Source: Prevotella sp. (GTDB lineage: Bacteria > Bacteroidota > Bacteroidia > Bacteroidales > Bacteroidaceae). From it: a stretch of 64,000 nt of DNA. The notes below the pieces were generated by a model. The model saw only the letters and a list, made by a program, of their open reading frames with translations, made no database searches and had not been told where the DNA came from. Both the position numbers and the translations under genes were made by a program. Location: contig JALEKD010000032.1 in assembly GCA_022769285.1 (NCBI GenBank), forward strand, positions 1 to 64,000, in the 5' to 3' direction. Positions 10,197 to 18,282 of the stretch are shown here, piece after piece; position 1 is the stretch's first letter; each line of letters starts with the position of its first letter.

Positions 10197-10638
10197 CTTT
10201 ATGAGGTATAAATTCGTCTGTGGGATAGCCCAGCCGCATCAGTTCCTTGACCGCTGTCGACGACACGTCCTCCAGCTCGGGCAGGGTGAACAGCAGCAGC
10301 GTCTCCATGTGGCCTATGCGGCGGTTATAGTGTGCCATGACGCGCTCGGCCTCGTAGTCGGCCATCGTGCGCACGCCCCTGATGAGACACGAGGCCCCCG
10401 CCTGGCGTGCCGCCTCGACCGTGAGTCCGCTGCAGGTAACCACCTCTATCCGGTCATCGTCTGCGTACAGTCGGCGTATGGCCTCTACCCGCTCCTCGAC
10501 CGTGTACATGCTGTGCTTGGCACCGTTGACAGCCACGCCTATGACCACCCCGTCAAAGATGGTAAGCGCCCGCCTCACGATAGAGTCGTGGCCGGTGGTA
10601 AAGGGGTCGAATGACCCCGCAAAGAGAGCTTTCTTCAT
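10183..10638 (-). CDS. coaD: Phosphopantetheine adenylyltransferase
   Basis: [22 protein letters not shown] (T/HxGH nucleotidyltransferase motif), [14 protein letters not shown]. Confidence 0.93.
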   Translation of the reverse strand: MKKALFAGSFDPFTTGHDSIVRRALTIFDGVVIGVAVNGAKHSMYTVEERVEAIRRLYADDDRIEVVTCSGLTVEAARQAGASCLIRGVRTMADYEAERVMAHYNRRIGHMETLLLFTLPELEDVSSTAVKELMRLGYPTDEFIPHKDDNI

Positions 10639-11672
10639 AATCCGAACAGGTCTTGCATCATCGCCCCGTCGCTCCCCTGGTGCCGCCCCAGGTGCTCGTA
10701 GGCCAGCGGGGTGGCCACACGTCCGCGCGGGGTGCGTTTGACAAATCCCTCCATGATGAGGAACGGCTCGTACACCTCCTCTACCGTACCCGTGTCCTCG
10801 CCTATGGCGGTGGCTATGGTAGAGAGTCCCACGGGGCCGCCGTGAAACTTGTCGATGATGGTGAGTAGTATCTTGTTGTCTATCTCGTCCAGTCCGTAGC
10901 GGTCTATGTTGAGTGCCCGCAGGGCAAACTGGGCTATGTCGTGGGTGATGCGCCCGTTGCCCTTGACCTGGGCAAAGTCGCGCACCCTTCGCAGCAGCGC
11001 GTTGGCTATACGGGGCGTTCCCCGCGACCGCCGGCTAATCTCTACGGCAGCGTCGTCGTCTATGGGCACACGCAGTATGCTGGCCGAGCGCTTGATGATG
11101 CGCTGCAGGGTGTCAGGGCCGTAGTACTCCAGGTGCAGGTTGATGCCGAAGCGAGCCCTCAGGGGCGCCGTGAGCAGGCCGCTGCGGGTGGTGGCGCCCA
11201 CCAGGGTAAACGGGTTGAGGTCTATCTGGATGGAGCGAGCCGACGGCCCCTTGTCTATCATAATGTCTATGCGGTAGTCTTCCATCGCAGAGTACAGATA
11301 CTCCTCCACTACGGGCGACAAGCGGTGTATCTCGTCTATAAAGAGTACATCGTTGGGTTCCAGAGAGGTGAGTATGCCCGCCAGGTCGCCCGGCTTATCC
11401 AGCACAGGCCCACTGGTAATCTTGAAGCCCACCCCCAGCTCGTTGGCGATGATGTTGCTCAGCGTAGTCTTACCCAGTCCGGGCGGGCCGTGCAGCAGGG
11501 TGTGGTCCAGAGGCTCTCCGCGGTACTTGGCCGCCTCTACGAACACCTCCAGGTTTTCCACCACCTTTTTCTGGCCGGCAAAGTCGCTGAACTTGAGGGG
11601 CCGCAGCGCGTTCTCAAATTCCTTTTCGGCCGACGAGATGGTTTCCTCTCTTATATCGAAGTCGTCTGACAT
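10635..11672 (-). CDS. ruvB: Holliday junction branch migration helicase RuvB
   Basis: [60 protein letters not shown]. Start set to [11 protein letters not shown]. Confidence 0.95.
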   Translation of the reverse strand: MSDDFDIREETISSAEKEFENALRPLKFSDFAGQKKVVENLEVFVEAAKYRGEPLDHTLLHGPPGLGKTTLSNIIANELGVGFKITSGPVLDKPGDLAGILTSLEPNDVLFIDEIHRLSPVVEEYLYSAMEDYRIDIMIDKGPSARSIQIDLNPFTLVGATTRSGLLTAPLRARFGINLHLEYYGPDTLQRIIKRSASILRVPIDDDAAVEISRRSRGTPRIANALLRRVRDFAQVKGNGRITHDIAQFALRALNIDRYGLDEIDNKILLTIIDKFHGGPVGLSTIATAIGEDTGTVEEVYEPFLIMEGFVKRTPRGRVATPLAYEHLGRHQGSDGAMMQDLFGL

Positions 11673-11689
11673 ATTTATAGTTTTGAGTA

Positions 11690-11925
11690 CAAAGGTAGTG
11701 CAAGCCGAAGACAATGCAAAGGAAAAGCCGAAGTTTTTTCCGATTTGCATTGTTGAGGCGCCGCCTACCTTATTGAAAGGTAGTGCAAGCCGAGAGAAAT
11801 ACAAAATAAATCCCGTTTATTTTTATCTCCGAGGCGCCGCCTGCCTTGACGGCTGCGGCCGTAAAGGCGCAAGCCGAGAGAAATACAGAATAAATCCCAA
11901 AAACAAAGAAACAGGCAAAGGACGA
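11690..11925 (-). promoter_or_regulatory. Three tandem degenerate promoter-like units upstream of ruvB
   Basis: On the minus strand: TTTG-N19-TACCTTTG (unit 1), TTTG-N19-TACCTTTC (unit 2) and a degraded third, each containing CGGCTTGC and flanked by GAGGCGCCGCCTnCCTT. Confidence 0.55.
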
Positions 11926-11939
11926 TGGGCACGATGCCG

Positions 11940-12540
11940 TTGGCAGTCCCATGTGAGCAACGCGCGCTGTAAACGCAAAAATTTATAGCCTGGAGCAACG
12001 CCCCTGGTACATAGCCATCAGTCTGTCGTCGCGCTGTAGGCGCAAAAGAAGTGCAAGCCGAGCGCCATGAGCTTGCTCGGATGGCCGAGGCGCAGCCTGC
12101 TTTCTATAAAAGAAGTGCAAGCCGAGCGTCATGAACTTGCTCAGATGGCCAAGACGCAGCCTGCTTTATGCTAAAGTAGCCATAGGCGTTACATTAGGGA
12201 ACAACGCCAATACCCCTATTATACATGTGAGCATCACATCAGATATGGTGGCTATCCCTGCGGTTTTGACGCTTCGCTACTTTTGCGCCTACAGCGCGCT
12301 TTGTCCGCGTAGGGGTTATACCTGGGGCGTTGCCCCAGGCTCTAAACTTCAGTGCGTTCAGCGCGTGCTGCGTGCGGAGACGCTTCCACCACGTCCGAAG
12401 TATCTGTGTTCCCCCCAAACGCCATCGCGAAAAATGAAAAGACTGACCTTTAGACTTCTAATGACGGCTCCCAGCTCACTAAAGACGACCCCGGGAAACG
12501 TAACGGTCGGTCTCCACGAAAACAGCAATATTTCCCGTTG
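11940..12540. repeat. Composite repeat island A (REP-like hairpins, two 64-bp tandem units, R2 element)
   Basis: Tandem units starting at 12044 and 12108 (aaaagaagtgcaagccgag...gcctgcttt); hairpins at 11989-12007 and 12321-12339; same module order as island B near 29.0-29.6 kb. Confidence 0.75.
12425..12540 (-). repeat. Palindromic interspersed repeat family R, copy R2
   Basis: Reverse complement: gtggagaccgaccgttacgtttcccggggtcgtctttagtgagctgggagccgtcattagaagtctaaaggtcagtcttttcatttttcgcg. Confidence 0.8.
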
Positions 12541-12740
12541 TTACGGAGTAGCTCCTCCTCCCCACGCTTTTCGCCCATGGTCTCCCCCTCAGCGGCATGG
12601 GCAGTGCCATCAGTTGCGGCTCCACTTTCCATAGGACTTTTTGGAGCCTACATGATGTCCAGAACCGTCTCCCTCGTTCTTGCAAAGATGCAAAATAATC
12701 AAAGAAGTTGTAGGATATATCAACTTTACATATTACCTTT

Positions 12741-12812
12741 GCTACAAAAGGAAGCCCAAAAGACACCTCTAAGGAGATAGAGAAAGCACTTGAACTTAAA
12801 AAGGATATTATG
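12741..12812 (+). pseudogene. Probable 3' remnant of a HigB/gp49-like toxin with a 2-bp frameshift
   Basis: LLQKEAQKTP in one frame and KEIEKALELKKDIM in the next, joined across a CT duplication (acacctCTaaggag); resembles the KKTQKTPKKEIEKA C-terminus of HigB-like toxins. Confidence 0.5.
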
Positions 12813-13112
12813 CAACCAAGAAATGACATTAGCAGCTTCGATGCCATTCTTGATGCTAAGTACGGAGCGGTGGGCACTGCGGAGCGAGAGGCGTTCAGAA
12901 AGGAGGCGACCAACTACTGCATTGGGCAGATAATCCTTGATGCCCGGAAGCAGGAACACATGACCCAGTCGGACCTTGCCAGGAAAGTAGGAACCGACAA
13001 GACGTATATATCGCGTATAGAGAAAGGCGTAATAGAGCCTGGCGTGGGCATGTTCTTCCGCATTGTCGAGGCATTGGGGCTAAGGGTAAACATAGTGCGC
13101 CCACTTATGTAA
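12810..13112 (+). CDS. XRE/HigA-like helix-turn-helix antitoxin
   Basis: LDAKYGAVGTAEREAF...MTQSDLARKVGTDKTYISRIEKGVIEPGVGMFFRIVEALGL. Confidence 0.8.
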   Translation: MQPRNDISSFDAILDAKYGAVGTAEREAFRKEATNYCIGQIILDARKQEHMTQSDLARKVGTDKTYISRIEKGVIEPGVGMFFRIVEALGLRVNIVRPLM

Positions 13113-13297
13113 GCAGAGACGGCCTATGCCGCCCTCAGGGGCTACACCCTGCCCGTGCGGGCCTGGCTGCGCCGCAAGTTCATTGGCGAACCCGGCAGAA
13201 GAAAAGGTCATTACAATTCTGAAAATTATCGGCAAATCTTTTCTCCATGTCGTTTTTTTTCCCTTAATTTGCAGATATAATTCTAAACGATACCACT

Positions 13298-15589
13298 ATG
13301 GGAAAAGCTAAAAAGGGAGGAAAGCGCATCACCAAGCGGCAGCTCGCCGAGATGCTTGTGGCGCTTTTCTCTGACAATCCGGGAAAAGTATTTACCTTCA
13401 AAGAGATATTCCGAGCCCTCCACTTAGACACACACCCGGCTAAGATGCTGGCCGTAGACACCATGGAGGAGATGGCGTGGGACGACTTCCTCAAGCGGGT
13501 ATCCATTAACTCGTACCAGCTTAACACGGAGGGACAGGTGCAGGAGGGCACGTTCCGCCGGAAGTCCAATGGCAAGAACTCATTTGTCCCCGATGGCGAC
13601 GAGCAGCCCATCTTCGTCTCCGAGCGCAACTCGCTGTCGGCCCTGGACGGCGACAGGGTGCGCGTGGCCTTCATGGCGCGCCGCCGAAACCACATCAAGG
13701 AGGCCAAGGTCATCGAGATACTACAGCGAAAGAAAGACACCTTCGTGGGCAAGCTCCGCATAGGCAAGGACATAGCCTTCCTGATTACCAACGATAACTT
13801 GGCACACGACATACTCATCCCCAAGAACCGGCTGAAGAAAGGCACCAACGACGACAAGGCTCTGGTAAAGATAGTGAGCTGGCCCGATGAGGAGCACACC
13901 AACATGATAGGCGAGGTGATAGACGTGCTGGGCAAGAGTGGCGACAATGATGTCGAGATGAACACTATCCTGGCTCAGTATGGGCTTCCCTACCGCTACC
14001 CCAAGGCCGTGGAGGATGCCGCAGACAAGATTAGCGGTGAGATAACGGCTCAGGACGTGGCCGAGCGCGAAGATTTCCGCCCCACGTTTACCTGTACCAT
14101 CGACCCCAAGGACGCCAAGGACTTCGACGATGCCCTGTCTATCAAGAAGCTGCCTGGTGGGCTGTGGGAGGTGGGCGTACACATCGCCGATGTATCTCAC
14201 TACGTCAAGGAGGGCGACATCATAGACCGCGAGGCCCAGCGCAGGGCCACATCGATTTACCTGGTGGACCGCACGATACCCATGCTGCCCGAGCGGCTGT
14301 GCAACTACGTCTGCTCGCTGCGCCCCAACGAGGAGAAGCTATGCTATAGCGTGATATTCGACCTGGATGACGACGCGCAGGTACGCTCCTACCGCATCAG
14401 GCATACCATTATACGCTCAGACCGCCGCTATGCGTACGAGGAAGCCCAGCAGCTGCTCGAGGACAACGGTGTGGTAGACGGCACGGGTACTCCGGCGCCG
14501 CTGCCCACGGACGGCCATTACAAGGGAGAGTTCGCCGAGGAGATAGTGACCCTGGACCGGCTGGCCAAGAAGCTCCGCGCGGCTCGGTTCAAGAACGGGG
14601 CGGTCAAGTTTGACTCCGAGGAGCTGCACTTCGAGGTCGATGAGAAGGGCAAGCCCATCCGCTGCTTCTTCAAGAGGTCCAAGGATGCCAACAAGCTCAT
14701 CGAGGAGTTTATGCTGCTGGCCAACCGTACCGTGGCCGAAAGCGTGGGACGCGTGCCCAAGGGCAAGAAAGCCAAGACGTTCCCCTACCGCGTTCACGAC
14801 AACCCTGACCCGCAGAAGATGGAGACCCTGCGCGAGTTTATCGTCAAGTTTGGCTACAAGGTGAAGACCGATGGCACCAAGGGAGCCATGGCGCGCAGCC
14901 TCAACAAGCTCATGGACGACTGCACGGGCCGCCCGGAGCAGGCACTGATACAGAAGGTGGCGCTCAGGGCCATGATGAAGGCCAAGTACACCACGCACAA
15001 CATAGGGCACTTCGGTCTGGCGTTCGACTACTACACCCATTTCACCAGCCCCATCCGCCGCTACCCCGACACCATGGTTCACCGTTTGCTTACCCGTTAT
15101 CAGGAGGGTGGCCGGTCGGCCAACGAGAAGCACTGCGAGGACCTCTGCAAGCACTGCTCTGACATGGAGCAGGTAGCCCAGAACGCCGAGCGCGACTCTG
15201 TTAAGTACAAGATGGTCGAATTTATGGGCGACAAGATTGGCGAGCAGTTCGACGCTCACATCAGTGGCATCACGGCTTATGGCATCTATGCCGAGATAGA
15301 CGAGAACCACTGCGAGGGCATGGTTCCTATGCGCGACCTGGACGACGACTACTACGAGTTCGACGAGCGCAACTTCTGTCTGGTGGGCCGCCGTCGCCAT
15401 CACCGCTATCAGCTCGGCGACGCTGTCCGCATCCAGGTGGCGCGCGCCAACCTGGACAAGAAGCAGCTTGACTTTACCCTCGTGGAGAGCGAGGACAAGC
15501 CTGACAAGGCGCGTGCTACCCAGCAGAGGGCCAAGGGGCAGCACCCCACCGCACATGACGACCGTAACCGCAGCCTCAAGAAGCAATGA
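13298..15589 (+). CDS. rnr: Ribonuclease R
   Basis: RNB motifs TIDPKDAKDFDDALS, VGVHIADVSHYV, IYLVDRTIPMLPERLCN, FGLAFDYYTHFTSPIRRYPD; S1 domain at C-terminus. Confidence 0.95.
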   Translation: MGKAKKGGKRITKRQLAEMLVALFSDNPGKVFTFKEIFRALHLDTHPAKMLAVDTMEEMAWDDFLKRVSINSYQLNTEGQVQEGTFRRKSNGKNSFVPDGDEQPIFVSERNSLSALDGDRVRVAFMARRRNHIKEAKVIEILQRKKDTFVGKLRIGKDIAFLITNDNLAHDILIPKNRLKKGTNDDKALVKIVSWPDEEHTNMIGEVIDVLGKSGDNDVEMNTILAQYGLPYRYPKAVEDAADKISGEITAQDVAEREDFRPTFTCTIDPKDAKDFDDALSIKKLPGGLWEVGVHIADVSHYVKEGDIIDREAQRRATSIYLVDRTIPMLPERLCNYVCSLRPNEEKLCYSVIFDLDDDAQVRSYRIRHTIIRSDRRYAYEEAQQLLEDNGVVDGTGTPAPLPTDGHYKGEFAEEIVTLDRLAKKLRAARFKNGAVKFDSEELHFEVDEKGKPIRCFFKRSKDANKLIEEFMLLANRTVAESVGRVPKGKKAKTFPYRVHDNPDPQKMETLREFIVKFGYKVKTDGTKGAMARSLNKLMDDCTGRPEQALIQKVALRAMMKAKYTTHNIGHFGLAFDYYTHFTSPIRRYPDTMVHRLLTRYQEGGRSANEKHCEDLCKHCSDMEQVAQNAERDSVKYKMVEFMGDKIGEQFDAHISGITAYGIYAEIDENHCEGMVPMRDLDDDYYEFDERNFCLVGRRRHHRYQLGDAVRIQVARANLDKKQLDFTLVESEDKPDKARATQQRAKGQHPTAHDDRNRSLKKQ

Positions 15590-16236
15590 AGATACACTTT
15601 AGCCACCGCGAGGAGCTATGGAACTCGTGGAGCCACGCTGGGGGCATCGCCTTAGGCGTGGCCTTTGGCATCGTGTTCCTGGTGTGGTGCTTCGAGAGCC
15701 ACAATGGCTGGGCCACGGCTGGGGTGATACTCTATCTCTTCGGCATGCTCTGCTCGTATGCGGCCTCGACCATCTACCATGCGCTCAGCGCGCGCTCGGT
15801 GTGGAAGGAGCGCCTGCGCCGCTGGGACCACGCGGCCATCTACTGGCACATAGCGGGCTCCTACTCGCCCATCACACTGGTGGCGCTGCGTGGCGACGGC
15901 CTGTGGGGCTGGGGCCTGTTCTGCTTTGTGTGGCTCTGCGCCATCTCGGGCACCATCATGTCCTTCCGCCATCTGCGCGACCATAGTAACCTGGAGACGC
16001 TGTGCTTCGTGCTCATGGGCCTGTCGGTTCTGGTGGCCTTCGGGCCACTGATGCACGCCGTGAGCACGTCGGCCGTGGTGTGGCTGGTGGCCGAGGGCGT
16101 GGCCTATATCACCGGTGCTGTCTTCTACACCCTGCACCGCCGCCGGTACATGCACACGGTATTCCACTTCTTCGTGCTTCTCGGTTCTATCTGTCACATC
16201 ATCTGCGTGTGGGACATCCTCATGCAGTATATATAA
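15586..16236 (+). CDS. Hemolysin III / PAQR (TrhA-like) membrane protein
   Basis: EELWNSWSHAGGIALG, YAASTIYHALS, RWDHAAIYWHIAGSYSPI, HIICVWDIL; multi-TM. ATGA overlap with rnr. Confidence 0.9.
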   Translation: MKIHFSHREELWNSWSHAGGIALGVAFGIVFLVWCFESHNGWATAGVILYLFGMLCSYAASTIYHALSARSVWKERLRRWDHAAIYWHIAGSYSPITLVALRGDGLWGWGLFCFVWLCAISGTIMSFRHLRDHSNLETLCFVLMGLSVLVAFGPLMHAVSTSAVVWLVAEGVAYITGAVFYTLHRRRYMHTVFHFFVLLGSICHIICVWDILMQYI

Positions 16237-16256
16237 CCCTCAATACATAACCTCTT

Positions 16257-18158
16257 ATGACATCTACCTCTCTCAGGAACAACCTCTGCCTGCTCATCGC
16301 CCTCCTGTACCTGTCGGCAGTACCCACTAACGCACAGTCACGGTTCGACAAATGGAAGTTTCCCACCCGCACCACTAAGAAAGGGGCCAATGGGCTGGAA
16401 GGGATAGTCGATGCTTCTGGCCAATGGGTCGCCCCACCTTACTTCGACCACATTCTCTTCCCCTATCACTGCTATTTAGGCGAAGCACGATACAAAGGGA
16501 GCGATAAGTACTATGTTATAGACAGCAACTTTAACATTGTGGGCGACGGGACTTATCCCTTTACCAATATCACACCCTACTACGTTATCGTCAATGACCA
16601 CCCCAACTGCTATGTTATCAACGCCCGAGGCCAACGCATCAGCGACATTTATAGTGAGATAGAGATATGGGACTATGGCCTCGACTGGAAAGGCGAGTTG
16701 CTCTTCTGCCGACGCAAGGACAATGGCAAGTGGGACATACTGGGTGCCGACATGCAGCGCATAGGCAATGGCCCCGTAGACGGCGACCCACAGTATGGCG
16801 ACCGTATGCACGACGTATGGGCATACTCTCTGCGCAACAACGCTGACGGGCACAACGAACACATATTGGGACTGATACGCTTTGTAAAGGACCGCCACTA
16901 TGGCCTGATGAACCTGGCCGGCGAGATAGTAGTACCGCCTATATATGCCAACATAGACAACCTGGCGCTGGATGAAGACATCTACACCCGAACCAAGTAC
17001 AAGGCCACTCGGTGTACGCCCGAACAGCTCGAGCGGACGGCCCTCTTCACCTGCCAGACCGACCGGGGTACCATCGTGGTATGCGATGCCATGGGGCAGA
17101 CGGTCATCCCAGAGCAGAAGAGACCCAAGTACATGGTCAAACACATGGATAAAAACATGGCGAAGTACTTGGGACCTTATCTGGCACGTGCCAACGACAA
17201 CGACAAGCTGTGGCAATCTCGGATAACGGCTCCTTACTATGAGTTTATTGCCCGCGTAGACAAGTGTCTTATCACCGAGGTGCCCAAGACGGCCAAGACC
17301 CAGAATCTGTTAGCGATGGCCCGGGCCGACCAGGCTCAGAAAGACCGACTGCTGGCACAGCAGCAGCGCAAGGAGGCTACCGCCCGTCAGCGTCAGCAGG
17401 CGCAGGCTCGGGCCAACAGTCGCTCTACTTCCACACAGACCTCCCGCCGCTCTGCCACACAGACCCCGACTCGGCGCAGCACCTCGCAGGCTTCAGCTAA
17501 TATCCCCCGCCCTGCCTACGGCACCCTGCCCTCGACTAACAGTACCTACTTCTACGGTAAGACGGGTGGCAAGGCAGGCGAGGTGAGCCTCAACATCACC
17601 GGCCACTCCAATGGCGGCTGCTGGATACAGCTCCGAGCATACAACATTGGCATCTATGCTCACAATTTCGGCCCCGACAACGTCAAGTACGAGGCCGACT
17701 ACATTGTCGTGGGCGGCCGCTTCTTCCAGCCGGGCTTCCTCAACTACACCCAAGGCACCTATATCGATGCCCCTACCATCAAGATAGCCAAAGACTGGAG
17801 CCACATTATCTATATAGACCTCCAGGGCAGACAGAGTGTGTACGACCGTCCCATAGCCGAGGCTGTTTACCGCCAGCACGAGGCCAACGTAAACCGGTAC
17901 AACGCTCAGCACGGTCTGTTCGAACACGACAAGAACTACCAGCGACAGGAAGCCGAGTACAACAACCGTCGCGCGCAGGAGATGCGTAGCAACAGTCCTT
18001 CGGGCAGCAGCCAGCGCAGCCAGAGCGGCACCCGCCGGCCGGCCAACAAGAAGATGGACGTACGCGTAGACGATCCCAACTATACCGGCAGCACCGAGCG
18101 CGCCTGGTGCGAACAGTGCCAGAAGTGGGACATCCCTCACCGCCACATCAAGAAGTAG
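16257..18158 (+). CDS. WG repeat-containing secreted protein
   Basis: N-terminal signal, WG-like repeats (GLEGIVDASGQWVAPPYFD; YGLMNLAGEIVVPPIYANID), Q/R/S-rich linker. Confidence 0.7.
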   Translation: MTSTSLRNNLCLLIALLYLSAVPTNAQSRFDKWKFPTRTTKKGANGLEGIVDASGQWVAPPYFDHILFPYHCYLGEARYKGSDKYYVIDSNFNIVGDGTYPFTNITPYYVIVNDHPNCYVINARGQRISDIYSEIEIWDYGLDWKGELLFCRRKDNGKWDILGADMQRIGNGPVDGDPQYGDRMHDVWAYSLRNNADGHNEHILGLIRFVKDRHYGLMNLAGEIVVPPIYANIDNLALDEDIYTRTKYKATRCTPEQLERTALFTCQTDRGTIVVCDAMGQTVIPEQKRPKYMVKHMDKNMAKYLGPYLARANDNDKLWQSRITAPYYEFIARVDKCLITEVPKTAKTQNLLAMARADQAQKDRLLAQQQRKEATARQRQQAQARANSRSTSTQTSRRSATQTPTRRSTSQASANIPRPAYGTLPSTNSTYFYGKTGGKAGEVSLNITGHSNGGCWIQLRAYNIGIYAHNFGPDNVKYEADYIVVGGRFFQPGFLNYTQGTYIDAPTIKIAKDWSHIIYIDLQGRQSVYDRPIAEAVYRQHEANVNRYNAQHGLFEHDKNYQRQEAEYNNRRAQEMRSNSPSGSSQRSQSGTRRPANKKMDVRVDDPNYTGSTERAWCEQCQKWDIPHRHIKK

Positions 18159-18220
18159 CTACGGGGGACAAGGGGGCTGCCCTGGCCTGGCAGGAAACCA
18201 TCCCTATACCTTATTATATA

Positions 18221-18254
18221 TAAAGGCGGAACCCCTGACAGGACTCCGCCTTTA
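18221..18254. terminator. Bidirectional hairpin terminator
   Basis: TAAAGGCGGA-N14-TCCGCCTTTA between convergent genes. Confidence 0.7.
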
Positions 18255-18282
18255 TGCGCGCAATACCAGCGAGCCGGGCCGC

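Noticed and set aside
12044-12171. 64-bp tandem repeats as a CRISPR array
   Set aside because: Only two units per locus, no spacer-like unique sequence between identical repeats, no cas genes.
14417-15586. 389-aa minus-strand ORF opposite rnr
   Set aside because: Antisense to conserved RNB/S1 domains; no motif.
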